Of a stretch of 64,000 bases of DNA, positions 51,001-60,414 are shown piece by piece. Within the stretch, counting starts at the first letter, position 1. Every line of letters begins with the position of its first letter. Location of the stretch: NCBI RefSeq assembly GCF_000741215.1, contig NZ_JGYX01000003.1:62345-126344 (forward strand). The letters run 5' to 3'. A program made the translations under genes and the position numbers. The DNA comes from Bifidobacterium pullorum subsp. gallinarum (GTDB lineage Bacteria; Actinomycetota; Actinomycetes; Actinomycetales; Bifidobacteriaceae). The notes beneath the pieces are model-generated. The model was not told the DNA's origin. It did not search any database and worked only from the letters and a program-made list of their open reading frames with translations.

Positions 51001-52320
51001 ATGACGCACAACACGATCGACCAATCCGCCAACCAGTCCACCGCCGCCGTTCCCGTTCCCAACGCCGGGAATGGGACGGACCATCCGCTTGGCACGCCGC
51101 TGGGCAGCCGCGCCACCCGCGTGCTGTTCCTAGGCGCCGGCGAGTTGGGCAAGGAGGTGGTGATCGAGCTGATGCGGCTCGGCGCGTGGGTGTGCGCCGC
51201 CGACTCGTACGCCGGCGCCCCCGCCCAGCAGGTGGCGCATGAGGCGCGCGTGCTGGATATGGCCGACGCCGCGCAGCTGCGCGTGTTGTTCGACGAGGTG
51301 CGCCCCGACATCATCGTGCCGGAGGTGGAGGCCATCGCCACCGGCGAGCTGGCCGAGGCCGCGGCCGCGGGGATGCAGGTGGTGCCGAGCGCCGAAATTG
51401 CGGCGATCTGCATGGACCGCGAACGGCTGCGGGTGATTGCCCATGAGGAGCTGGGGCTGCCGACCACGCCGTACCGTTTTGCCGGCACATTGGAGGAGCT
51501 GCGCGCCGGCGCCGAGGCCGTGGGGTATCCGTGCGTGGTCAAGCCGGTGATGAGCTCGTCCGGACACGGCCAGTCGGTGGTGCGATCCGCCGACGGCATC
51601 GACGCGGCGTGGGTGGAGGCGCAGACCGGACGCCGCGCCGCGGGCGAGGGCGACGTCTCACGCGTGATCGTGGAGGCGCTGGCCCCGTTGGATTACGAGC
51701 TGACCGTGCTGACCGTGAGCTCGTCCGCAGGCATTGTGACCTGCGCGCCGATCGGACAGCGCCAGGAAAGCGGCGACTACCGCGAGTCCTGGCAGCCGGC
51801 GGCCACCGATGCCGCGGTGCTGGAGCAGGCCCGCCGCATCGCGCGGACCGCCGTCGAAGGGCTGGTCGGCAAGGCCCAAGCGACAGGCGAGCACGGATGG
51901 GGCGTGTTCGGCGTGGAGCTGTTCGTGCTGACCGACGGTTCGGTGCTGTTCAATGAGGTCTCCCCGCGCCCGCACGATACGGGCATGGTGACGATGGCCT
52001 CGCAGCGGCTGAGCGAGTTCGCATTGCATGCGCGCGCGATCCTGGGCATGCCGGTGACCGAAGCGCATGCGGCACTCTCGATTCCGCAGGGGGCGGCCGC
52101 GGCCAGCCATGCGATCGTGGTCGAGGGCGAGGGCGAAGCCGTGTTCTCGAACACGGCCGAGGCACTGGCGGAGCCGAACACCGACCTGCGCATCTTCGCC
52201 AAGCCCGAGGTGCATGGACACCGGCGCATGGCGGTGGCGCTGGCGATCGGTTCGAACGCCGACGACGCGCGCGCACGGGCCGGACATGTGGCCGATACGC
52301 TGCGCGTGGACGTGCGCTGA
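51001..52320 (+). CDS. purT: Formate-dependent GAR transformylase PurT
   Basis: 439 residues. ATP-grasp enzyme using formate and ATP to formylate GAR, step 3 of purine synthesis, in place of folate-dependent PurN. RVLFLGAGELGKEVVIELMRLG, PEVEAIATGEL, VVKPVMSSSGHGQSVV, and GVFGVELFVLTDGSVLFNEVSPRPHDTGMVTM are all PurT-type. About 30 extra residues precede the core. The ATG at 51001 has no Shine-Dalgarno and sits 6 bases after a CAGAAT -10-like hexamer, so a leaderless mRNA is possible. Confidence 0.95.
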   Translation: MTHNTIDQSANQSTAAVPVPNAGNGTDHPLGTPLGSRATRVLFLGAGELGKEVVIELMRLGAWVCAADSYAGAPAQQVAHEARVLDMADAAQLRVLFDEVRPDIIVPEVEAIATGELAEAAAAGMQVVPSAEIAAICMDRERLRVIAHEELGLPTTPYRFAGTLEELRAGAEAVGYPCVVKPVMSSSGHGQSVVRSADGIDAAWVEAQTGRRAAGEGDVSRVIVEALAPLDYELTVLTVSSSAGIVTCAPIGQRQESGDYRESWQPAATDAAVLEQARRIARTAVEGLVGKAQATGEHGWGVFGVELFVLTDGSVLFNEVSPRPHDTGMVTMASQRLSEFALHARAILGMPVTEAHAALSIPQGAAAASHAIVVEGEGEAVFSNTAEALAEPNTDLRIFAKPEVHGHRRMAVALAIGSNADDARARAGHVADTLRVDVR

Positions 52321-52339
52321 ATCTTCTGAATTGATTTCC

Positions 52340-52378
52340 GGACCGTGACGCATCCCGGTTGTGGATGTGTCACGGTCC
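52340..52378 (+). terminator. purT terminator hairpin
   Basis: 16-bp stem GGACCGTGACGCATCC / GGATGTGTCACGGTCC with one G-U pair and a 7-base loop, 20 bases after the purT stop. Confidence 0.75.
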
Positions 52379-52505
52379 GTGGCATCGATGCGGGAGTGCG
52401 GCATGTCCTGAGCCGTGTCGGATGTAGTCGGCGCTTGGTAGCCTGTACCTCGTACCATTCACCCTTGATATCCCGCGATTTGTCGCGGTTTGCGAAAGGT
52501 AGACC

Positions 52506-53258
52506 ATGGAGAAGCTGGAGAAGCTCTACGAGGGCAAGGCCAAGAAACTGTATGCCACGGATGACCCGGACGTGCTCTGGGTCGAGTACATGAACCAGGC
52601 CACTGCGGGCAACGGCGAGAAGAAGGCCCAGATCGAAGGCAAGGGCTCGCTGAACAACCGCATCACCTCCGTGATCTTCGACCTGCTCAAGGCCCGTGGT
52701 GTGGACAGCCACTTCGTGCGCCGCATCTCCGAAACCGAGCAGCTGGTCAAGAAGATGGACATGTATCCGTTGGAGATCATCATGCGCAACACGGCCGCCG
52801 GCTCCTTCGCGAAGCGCTACGGCGTCGAGGAGGGCACCGAGCTGAAGAAGCCGATCCTGGAGTTCTGCCTGAAGTCCGATGCGTTAGGCGACCCATTCAT
52901 CAACGAGGACGGCATCGTGGCCCTCGGCCTGGCCGATGAGGATGAGATCGCGGAGATCTCCCGTCAGGCCCGCGCCGTCAACGCCGCCCTGCTGGACATC
53001 TTCGCCAAGATCGACGTCAAACTCGTCGATTTCAAGATCGAGGAGGGCAAGACCTCGGACGGCGCGATCCTGCTCGCCGACGAGATCACCCCCGACACCT
53101 GCCGCCTGTGGGACCAGAAGGATCACAGCGGCAAGATCGAGCATCTGGACAAGGACCTGTTCCGCCGGGATCTGGGCAATATCATCCCCGCGTATGAGGA
53201 GATCTACGACCGTCTGATGGCCCTGGCCGCCACCGAGGGCGTCGATTCCGCCGAGTGA
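52506..53258 (+). CDS. purC: SAICAR synthetase
   Basis: 250 residues. Joins CAIR with aspartate. [78 protein letters not shown] are the family signatures. The length fits the short bacterial form. GAAAGG lies seven bases before the ATG. purL follows after 62 bases, across a small hairpin. Confidence 0.96.
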   Translation: MEKLEKLYEGKAKKLYATDDPDVLWVEYMNQATAGNGEKKAQIEGKGSLNNRITSVIFDLLKARGVDSHFVRRISETEQLVKKMDMYPLEIIMRNTAAGSFAKRYGVEEGTELKKPILEFCLKSDALGDPFINEDGIVALGLADEDEIAEISRQARAVNAALLDIFAKIDVKLVDFKIEEGKTSDGAILLADEITPDTCRLWDQKDHSGKIEHLDKDLFRRDLGNIIPAYEEIYDRLMALAATEGVDSAE

Positions 53259-53267
53259 CATCCGCAA

Positions 53268-53293
53268 GGCCCGCATTCGCAAGGATGCGGGCC
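53268..53293 (+). terminator. purC-purL intercistronic hairpin
   Basis: 9-bp perfect stem GGCCCGCAT / ATGCGGGCC with an 8-base loop, 10 bases after the purC stop. More likely a processing or partial-termination element, since purL follows at once. Confidence 0.5.
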
Positions 53294-53320
53294 GTATTGA
53301 CTATCAAGGAGCAACCAATC

Positions 53321-56300
53321 GTGGTTTTTCGCGTATATGTGGAGAAGAAGCCCGGATTCGACGTCGAGGCGCAGCAGCTGTGCGGCGAGTTGAGGACCAT
53401 CCTGGGCGTCGAGGCGCTGGAGGGCGTGCGCATCGTCAACCGGTATGACGTGGAGGGCATCAGCCAGGAGCTGTTCGACCAGGCCACGCCCACCGTCTTC
53501 AGCGAGCCCCAGGTCGACACGGTGAGCGCCGATCTGCCGGACTTCGGCGGTGCCGCCGTGTTCGCCGTCGAATACCTGCCCGGCCAGTTCGACCAGCGCG
53601 CCGATTCGGCCAGCGAATGCATCCAGCTCATCAGCCAGGGCGAACGCCCGACCGTGCGTTCCGCCAAGGTGTATGCCCTCTCCGGGGCGCTGAACGACGC
53701 CGACATCGAGGCCGTCAAGCACTACGTCATCAACCCGGTCGAGGCGCGCGAGGCATCGTTGGAGACGAAGACCACGCTGAGGATGGAAGTCGCCCAGCCG
53801 GGCAAGGTGGAGGTCATCGCCGGCTTCAATGATCTGGACGACGCAGGCCTGCAGGCGTTCATCGATGAACGCGGCCTGGCGATGGATCTGGCCGACGCCC
53901 GATTCTGCCAGCAGTATTTCCGCGGTGAGCGCCGCAACCCGACGATCACCGAAATCAAGGTCATCGACACCTACTGGTCGGACCATTGCCGCCACACGAC
54001 CTTCGGCACCCGCCTGGAGCATATCGAGATCGATGACGCCGTGGTCAAGGCGGCCTTCGACCGGTATCTGGCCATGCGCCGTGAGCTGGGGCGCGACGAG
54101 CGCCCGGTCACGCTGATGGACATGGGCACGATCGGCGCCAAGTGGCTCAAGTCCAACGGCATCCTGAAGAATCTGGACGAATCCGACGAGATCAACGCCT
54201 GCACGGTGAAGGTCAAGGTGGACGTGGACGGCGAGATGCAGGACTGGCTGTTCCTGTTCAAGAACGAGACCCACAACCACCCCACCGAGATCGAACCGTT
54301 CGGCGGTGCGGCCACCTGCATCGGCGGCTGCATCCGCGACCCGCTGTCGGGCCGCTCCTACGTGTACCAGGCGATGCGCGTGACCGGCGCGGCCGACCCC
54401 ACCGTGCCCGTCTCGCAGACGCTGGAGGGCAAGCTCCCCCAGCGCAAGCTCGTCACCACGGCCGCGGCCGGCTATTCGTCCTACGGCAACCAGATCGGCC
54501 TGGCCACCGGCCAGGTGGACGAGATCTACCACCCCGGCTACGTGGCCAAGCGCATGGAGGTCGGCGCCGTGGTGGGCGCCACCCCGGCCGACCATGTCCG
54601 CCGCGAGGAGCCCGCCCCCGGCGACAAGATCATCCTGCTCGGCGGCCGCACCGGCCGTGACGGCATCGGCGGCGCCACCGGCGCCTCCAAGTCGCAGAAT
54701 GTGGAGAGCCTGGAGGATTGCGGCGCCGAGGTGCAGAAGGGCAACGCCCCGATCGAGCGCAAGCTGCAGCGTCTGTTCCGCCGCGGCGACGCCTGCCGTC
54801 TGATCAAGCGCTGCAACGACTTCGGCGCCGGCGGCGTGTCCGTGGCCACCGGTGAGATCGCCGACGGCCTGGACATCGATCTGAACACCGTGCCCAAGAA
54901 GTACGAGGGCCTGGACGGCACCGAGCTGGCGATCTCCGAATCCCAGGAGCGCATGGCCGTGGCCATCGCCGCCGAGGATGTGGACGAATTCCTGGGCTAC
55001 GCCCGTGAGGAGAACCTGGAGGCCACCGTCATCGCCACCGTCACCGAGGAGAAGACCCTCAAGATGACCTGGAACGGCGACGTGATCGTGAGCCTGTCCC
55101 GCGAGTTCCTCAACTCGAACGGCGCGCCCAAGCATATGGACGTGCATGTGGAGTCCGGGGCCGGCTACACCAGCCCGTGGATGTCCGGCTCGCTGGCGGA
55201 GCGCATGCACACGCTGGTCACCGACATCAACGTGGCCTCGAACAAGGGCCTGTCCGAGCGTTTCGACTCCACGATCGGCGCGGCGACCGTGCTAATGCCG
55301 TTCGGCGGCCGCAGGCAGCTGACCCCGAATATGGCGATGGTCGCCAAGTTCCCGGTGTTCGGCGAGACCACCACCGCCTCCGCGATGGCCTGGGGTTTCA
55401 ACCCGTACATCTCCGAGAGGAACCAGTTCACCGGCGCGTATCTGTCGGTTGTCGAATCGCTCTCCAAGCTGGTGGCCGCCGGTTTCGAGCATGAGAAGGC
55501 GTACCTGAGCTTCCAAGAGTATTTCGGCAAGCTCAAGGATGATCCGACCCGCTGGGGCAAGCCGGTGGCCTCGGTGCTCGGCGCGCTGATGGCGCAGGCC
55601 GACCTGGGCGTCGGCGCGATCGGAGGCAAGGATTCGATGAGCGGCAGCTTCGAGGATCTCGACGTGCCGCCGACGCTGATCTCCTTCGCCGTGGCGGTGG
55701 GCGACATGCGCCACGCCACCTCCCCCGAGTTCAAGAAGGCCGGCCACCGCATCGTGCGCATCGCGCCGCGCTATCTGGACGACGGCCTGACCCCGGACAA
55801 GGACGGTCTGCTGGCCGCGATGACGATGGTCGAATACCTCGTCGACTTCCATGACGCGGTCGCCGTCTCCACGCCGGGCTACGGCGCGACGGCCGAGGCG
55901 CTGTTCAAGATGACGCTCGGCAACGGCATCGGTGTGAGGCTCGATCCGTCGATCGCGATCGACGACCTGTTCACCCCGGCCTATGGCTCGTTCCTCGTCG
56001 AACTCGACGACTACGCCGAACTGCCCAAGGTCACGAACCTGGTGGAGGTCGGTCAGATCGGCGTGACCTGCGAGGATTACGTGTTCGAGGCCTGCGGCGA
56101 GACGTTGAACCTGAACGACCTGCAGGACGCGTGGGAGGGCGGCATCGAGTCCGTGTTCCCGTACCGCAGCAAGGACGACGCGGCCAAGGCCCCGGTCGAG
56201 ACCGTGTCGTTCGAGGCGGCGAAGAAGACCGTGTACACAGGTGCGCCGGTGGCCAAGCCGCATGTCATCATCCCGGTGTTCCCCGGCAACAACTGCGAGT

Positions 56301-57055
56301 ACGATTCCGCCGCCGCCTTCGAGCGTGCGGGCGCGGATGTGACGACGCTGGTCATCAACAACCTGACGCCGGCGGCCGTGGCCGAATCGACGCAGGCGCT
56401 GGTCGATGAGATCCGCAGGAGCCAGATCGTCATGATTCCGGGCGGCTTCTCGGGCGGCGACGAACCGGACGGTTCCGCCAAGTTCATCACCGCGTTCTTC
56501 CGCGCCCCGGCCGTCACCGAGGCGGTGCGCGATCTGCTCAAGAACCGCGACGGTCTGATGCTGGGCATCTGCAACGGTTTCCAGGCGCTCATCAAGCTGG
56601 GTCTGGTGCCGTTCGGCGACATCGTGCCGATGACCGCGGACTGCCCGACGCTGACGTTCAACACGATCGGCCGTCACCAGAGCCGTCTGGTGCGCACCCG
56701 CGTGGCCTCGAACCTTTCGCCGTGGCTGGCCAAGACCGCGGTCGGCGATGTGCACACGGTGGCCATCTCCCACGGCGAGGGCCGTTTCGTGGCCTCCGAT
56801 GAGGTGCTGGCGCAGCTCAAGGCCAACGGCCAGATCGCCACGCAGTACGTGGATGAGTCCGGCGTGCCGTCGATGGACCTGGGCGCGAACCCGAACGGCT
56901 CGCTGCTGGCCATTGAGGGCATCACCAGCCCGGATGGCCGCGTGTTCGGCAAGATGGGCCATTCGGAGCGCTCCGGCAACGGCCTGTACGTCAATGTGCC
57001 GGGCAACAAGTACCAGCCGATCTTCGAGGCCGGCGTGGAGTACTTCACCGCTTGA
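53321..57055 (+). CDS. purL: FGAM synthase, single-chain PurL
   Basis: 1244 residues. Converts FGAR to FGAM with glutamine and ATP. Single large chain: an N-terminal PurS-like domain (RVYVEKKPGFDVEAQQL), the linker and synthetase core (TYWSDHCRHTTFGT; KNETHNHPTEIEPFGGAATCIGG; GIGGATGASKSQ; GGKDSMSGSFED), and a C-terminal glutaminase with the nucleophile in GLMLGICNGFQALIKLG and the HGEGRF/GHSER His region. The start is a GTG at 53321 with AAGGAG nine bases upstream; the earlier frame overlaps purC. A terminator follows. Confidence 0.96.
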   Translation: MVFRVYVEKKPGFDVEAQQLCGELRTILGVEALEGVRIVNRYDVEGISQELFDQATPTVFSEPQVDTVSADLPDFGGAAVFAVEYLPGQFDQRADSASECIQLISQGERPTVRSAKVYALSGALNDADIEAVKHYVINPVEAREASLETKTTLRMEVAQPGKVEVIAGFNDLDDAGLQAFIDERGLAMDLADARFCQQYFRGERRNPTITEIKVIDTYWSDHCRHTTFGTRLEHIEIDDAVVKAAFDRYLAMRRELGRDERPVTLMDMGTIGAKWLKSNGILKNLDESDEINACTVKVKVDVDGEMQDWLFLFKNETHNHPTEIEPFGGAATCIGGCIRDPLSGRSYVYQAMRVTGAADPTVPVSQTLEGKLPQRKLVTTAAAGYSSYGNQIGLATGQVDEIYHPGYVAKRMEVGAVVGATPADHVRREEPAPGDKIILLGGRTGRDGIGGATGASKSQNVESLEDCGAEVQKGNAPIERKLQRLFRRGDACRLIKRCNDFGAGGVSVATGEIADGLDIDLNTVPKKYEGLDGTELAISESQERMAVAIAAEDVDEFLGYAREENLEATVIATVTEEKTLKMTWNGDVIVSLSREFLNSNGAPKHMDVHVESGAGYTSPWMSGSLAERMHTLVTDINVASNKGLSERFDSTIGAATVLMPFGGRRQLTPNMAMVAKFPVFGETTTASAMAWGFNPYISERNQFTGAYLSVVESLSKLVAAGFEHEKAYLSFQEYFGKLKDDPTRWGKPVASVLGALMAQADLGVGAIGGKDSMSGSFEDLDVPPTLISFAVAVGDMRHATSPEFKKAGHRIVRIAPRYLDDGLTPDKDGLLAAMTMVEYLVDFHDAVAVSTPGYGATAEALFKMTLGNGIGVRLDPSIAIDDLFTPAYGSFLVELDDYAELPKVTNLVEVGQIGVTCEDYVFEACGETLNLNDLQDAWEGGIESVFPYRSKDDAAKAPVETVSFEAAKKTVYTGAPVAKPHVIIPVFPGNNCEYDSAAAFERAGADVTTLVINNLTPAAVAESTQALVDEIRRSQIVMIPGGFSGGDEPDGSAKFITAFFRAPAVTEAVRDLLKNRDGLMLGICNGFQALIKLGLVPFGDIVPMTADCPTLTFNTIGRHQSRLVRTRVASNLSPWLAKTAVGDVHTVAISHGEGRFVASDEVLAQLKANGQIATQYVDESGVPSMDLGANPNGSLLAIEGITSPDGRVFGKMGHSERSGNGLYVNVPGNKYQPIFEAGVEYFTA

Positions 57056-57073
57056 TCTCGGTCAACCGGTCAT

Positions 57074-57110
57074 ATGGAGGGGCGGACGCTGACGGCGTCC
57101 GCCCCTCCAT
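57074..57110 (+). terminator. purL terminator
   Basis: Perfect 16-bp stem ATGGAGGGGCGGACGC / GCGTCCGCCCCTCCAT with a 5-base loop, followed by TCATATTC. Confidence 0.85.
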
Positions 57111-57219
57111 TCATATTCCGGGTGCCGCAGTACCCCTCCTCCGTGTCCGTGTCGTCATCCCCATGTCGTCGTCGCCCCGCGACAACACGCCGGGCAGGAT
57201 ACCAGAAATCAACGGAAAT

Positions 57220-57230
57220 ACAAGTCTTGT
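57220..57230. promoter_or_regulatory. Small palindrome upstream of feoA
   Basis: ACAAGTCTTGT, an 11-base palindrome in the 207-base gap between purL and feoA. It does not match the DtxR/IdeR iron box. Possible operator. Confidence 0.25.
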
Positions 57231-57262
57231 TTTTCGGTCATGCCGCTCATATGTTGGGAGGC

Positions 57263-57571
57263 ATGACCGTTATGGACACCACACCGCCGGCCGGCCCCGG
57301 CACCGCGACCCCAACACGCGGCCCACGCACGCTGGCCGGCTGCCGGGCAGGCGACACCGTCATCGTGGACGGCATCGACCTGGATGAACGGCATCGTTTC
57401 CGGTTGATGGAACTGGGGTTGCGCGCCGGTGTCGTCATACGGGTCGTGCAGCGCAGCGGCTTCGGTGGCCGCGTCGTGGCGCGGGGTCCCGAGCGCATCG
57501 CGCTGGACGGCGGCACCGCACGCGCCATCCGCGTGAGAATATCCGACGACACCGAGGAGACGACGCGATGA
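57263..57571 (+). CDS. feoA: Ferrous iron transport protein A
   Basis: 102 residues. SH3-like cytosolic partner of FeoB. Core TLAGCRAGDTVIVDGIDLDERHRFRLMELGLRAGVVIRVV is typical; the N-terminal about 25 residues are Pro/Thr-rich. In-frame ATGs exist at 57251, 57263 and 57272, with GGGAGG just upstream of 57263. The stop overlaps the feoB start (ATGA), so the two are coupled. Confidence 0.88.
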   Translation: MTVMDTTPPAGPGTATPTRGPRTLAGCRAGDTVIVDGIDLDERHRFRLMELGLRAGVVIRVVQRSGFGGRVVARGPERIALDGGTARAIRVRISDDTEETTR

Positions 57572-59710
57572 CCGCACCCATGAACGGCCTTCCGCCTCAC
57601 ACGGCCGAACACGGCGATCATGCCCACCGGCGCGGGTTCGGCGCACTGTTCGCCGGCCGCGGCGACCAGACCGTGCGCTTCGACCGACGGGATACGGACC
57701 GCATGAGCGTTGTCGGGCGCGATGGCGGTGCACGCACGGAGGCCACGGACGGCGAGCACGAAGCGGATGCGCTGCGGCATGTCGTGTTCGTCGGCAATCC
57801 GAATGTCGGCAAATCCTCGCTGTTCAACACGCTGCTGGGCGCCCGCACGAAGGTGATGAACGCCCCGGGCACCACCGTGCTGCTGGAGACCGGACGGCTG
57901 CATTATCGGGGTCCGGATGGCAACGGTCCCGCCGAGGTCTGGGACTGCACCGACACGCCCGGCACCTATTCGCTGCTGCCGCTGAGCCCCGATGAGAAGG
58001 TGGCCGCGGACGCGGTGATGGGTGCCGAGGGGCTGCCCCGTCCCGATCTGGTCGTCGCCGTGCTCGATGCGACGAACATCGCCCGCTCCCTGTACTTTCT
58101 GGCCATGGTGGTCGAGCTGGGGGCGCCCACCGTCGTCGCGCTGACGATGAATGACCTGGCCGAAGCCCAGGGTTGCGGCGTCGATGCCGAACGGTTGTCC
58201 GCACTGTTGGACGGGTTGCCGGTGGTCGCGGTCGACGGTCGCACCGGCGCGGGGACCGACCGGCTGGTCCGGGCGATCGCCGACGGGTTTCGGGGCACAC
58301 CGGTGCCCGAGGGGTTGCATCCGCTCACCGGCACGGCGAATGTGCGTGCATGGGTCGAGGATCATGCCGATGCGCGCTTCGATTGGGCGGCGCGTATCAT
58401 TCGCGGCCTTGACCTGCAGATGCGGGACCGCGTCACCCTGTCCGACCGGATCGACCGCGTGCTGCTGCATCCGGTGTTGGGCATCGTCATGTTCCTGGCG
58501 GTCATGTATCTGGTGTTCCAGGCCACCACCACGCTGGCCGGTCCGATGCAGGACTGGTTCGACGTCACCGTGCGCGGCTGGCTCGCCGCCATGGTCGATA
58601 CCGTCTTCTCATGGTTCGGTCCGGCGGCGTCCACGGGCTGGGCGCATGCGCTTGTCGTCGACGGCGTGCTGGACGGCGTGGTGACCGTACTCACGTTCAT
58701 CCCGCCGATGGGCATCATGTTCCTACTGCTGTCACTGTTGGAGGATTCGGGGTATCTGGCGCGCGCGGCGTTCGTGATGGACCGCGCGATGCGGACGATC
58801 GGTCTGGACGGCCGCGCGTTCCTGCCGATTATCGTAGGGTTCGGCTGCAATCTGCCGGCGCTGGCGGCCACCAGGACGCTGCCCGATTCCCGGCAGCGTG
58901 TGCTGACCGGCATGCTGATCCCGTTCTCCTCCTGCTCGGCGCGTCTGTCGGTGTATCTGGTGCTCGCCTACGCCTTCTTCCGCGGCCATGCCGGATCGGT
59001 GGTGTTCCTCATGTACGTGCTGTCGGTTGCGGTGATCCTGCTGGCCGGCCTGCTGCTGCGGCATACAAAGTTCCGTGGTCTGAAGCCCGAACCGTTCGCG
59101 ATGAGCCTGCCGCCATACCAATGCCCGCGGCTGGTCATGCTGATCCGTTCGGTGCTGGGGCGGCTGTGGGGCTTCGTGCGCGGGGCCAGTTCGGTTATCG
59201 TGACGATGATCGTGGCGCTGTGGGTGTTGCAGGGCATCCCGGCGACGCCCGGAGCCGGGTCGTTCGGCCAAGTCGAGGACGTGCACGATTCGGTGTACGG
59301 CGTGGTGGCCGACGCGGTCGCTCCGGTGTTCACGCCGGCGGGATTCGGCGACTGGCATGCCTCGGCCGCGCTGATCACCGGATTCGTGGCCAAGGAGGTT
59401 GTGGTCGGCTCGATGTCGCAGTCGTACAACGTCGCCGGCGGGGATGACGCAACGGAACAGCGGCAGGGCGAGGGGACGCTGGGCGCACGGCTGCGCGAAT
59501 CCTTCGACGCCTCCTCCGGCGGGCATGGCAGGGCGGCCGCGGCGGCGTTCCTGCTGTTCGTACTCGCCTATACGCCGTGTCTGGCGACGGTGGCCGAACT
59601 GAAACGCCAGTATGGGTTCCGGACGATGCTGCAGACGGTGGGGGTTGAGCCTGACCGTGGCCTATGTGCTCGCCGTCGCCACCTTTCAGCTGCTGAGGCT
59701 CGTATGGTAA
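57568..59710 (+). CDS. feoB: Ferrous iron transporter FeoB with a C-terminal frameshift
   Basis: Cytosolic GTPase domain near residues 70-245 (G1 GNPNVGKSSLFN, G3 DCTDTPGTYSLLP, G4-like TMNDLAEAQG) followed by the Fe2+ permease with Gate motifs (FGCNLPALAATRTL, CSARLSVYLVL, FVAKEVVVGSM, AYTPCLATVAELKRQYG). After QTVG the frame reads into a nonsense linker. Removing one G from the run GGGGG at 59640-59644 restores LSLTVAYVLAVATFQLLRLVW and a TAA at 59708-59710, the expected last membrane helix. As written, the open frame continues to 60162 and fuses FeoB to the next protein. The cause may be a sequencing error, a mutation or recoding. Confidence 0.85.
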
Positions 59711-60162
59711 GCGCGCAATCAAGCCGATGGCGGCGTGCCGGCGGTTCCGGCACCATGCCGCCCGACCGTAGGCATGCGGATGGCGATGCCGATGCCGTCA
59801 CGCAGGTGATCGCCGATCTGGAATCCGGCATGACGCTTGAGGCGTGCGCCCGGCACCGCGGGCTGCCCCGCGGATTCGTGGCGATGATCGCCGACCACGC
59901 GCGCAGGACCGGCAGACTGCAGGTGATGGATCTGTCCCCGCGCGCCGCCTGCGGCGAGGCCTGGTGCAACCCCGACCCCGGTTCGCTGATCTGCGCCGGT
60001 TGCCCGCTATTGCCACGGCATAAACCCACCCCGCAAAAGCGGGACCTCGACCGGGACCAAGCTGCTGGATTGCCGCACGCACTGCGGGATGGGCTCCGCG
60101 TCGGCGGCACGGGCTCGCCGCATGGCGGATTGCTCGCCCGTCTCCGCAGCCGCCGCGGCTGA
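59704..60162 (+). CDS. FeoC-like Cys-containing protein
   Basis: 152 residues from an ATG that overlaps the restored feoB stop (ATGGTAA). A helical segment (DAVTQVIADLESGMTLEACARHRGLPRGFVAMIADHARRTGRLQ) resembling a winged-helix precedes CGEAWCNPDPGSLICAGCPLL, four cysteines that could bind an Fe-S cluster or zinc as in FeoC. The last about 45 residues are low-complexity. Expected to assist or regulate FeoB. In the sequence as given it is in frame with feoB, so it can also be read as the fusion C-terminus. Confidence 0.65.
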   Translation: MVSAQSSRWRRAGGSGTMPPDRRHADGDADAVTQVIADLESGMTLEACARHRGLPRGFVAMIADHARRTGRLQVMDLSPRAACGEAWCNPDPGSLICAGCPLLPRHKPTPQKRDLDRDQAAGLPHALRDGLRVGGTGSPHGGLLARLRSRRG

Positions 60163-60171
60163 ATCCACGGC

Positions 60172-60402
60172 TCAGGCCGGCACCCAGCCTTCGGCCAGAC
60201 CGTCGACCGGGGTGTCGGCCAATGCCATGTCATGGTCATTGCTGCGGGCGGTCTCCGCAACGACCTGGTCGTAGCCGGCCACCGCGGCGAACGGCATGAA
60301 CTGGGCGGCCCGATTGTGTCGTGACATCGGCGGATGCCGCCGCGAGACGTGATGCGGCAGGTTGATGATGTCGTCATACCGGTGTGTGGTTTCAAGCGCC
60401 AT
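60172..60402 (-). CDS. Small protein paired with the Y-family polymerase (YolD-like type)
   Basis: 76 residues: YDDIINLPHHVSRRHPPMS followed by RAAQFMPFAAVAGYDQVVAETAR. This pattern recurs in small proteins encoded next to UmuC/DinB-type polymerases in Gram-positive bacteria. Function is unknown; presumably a partner in translesion synthesis. GGAGG lies five bases before the ATG, and the gene follows the polymerase by 12 bases on the same strand, so it should share the SOS promoter. Confidence 0.75.
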   Translation of the reverse strand: MALETTHRYDDIINLPHHVSRRHPPMSRHNRAAQFMPFAAVAGYDQVVAETARSNDHDMALADTPVDGLAEGWVPA

Positions 60403-60414
60403 GGCGTCCTCCGT

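Noticed and set aside
53204-55210. 668-codon minus-strand frame opposite purL
   Set aside because: Shadow ORF of purL; Gly/Ala/His-rich, no recognisable domain and no ribosome site.
57568-60162. Single 864-residue FeoB protein
   Set aside because: The in-frame reading after residue about 693 replaces the last membrane helix with nonsense sequence. The shifted frame gives a proper FeoB end and an overlapping downstream start, so two genes are annotated instead.
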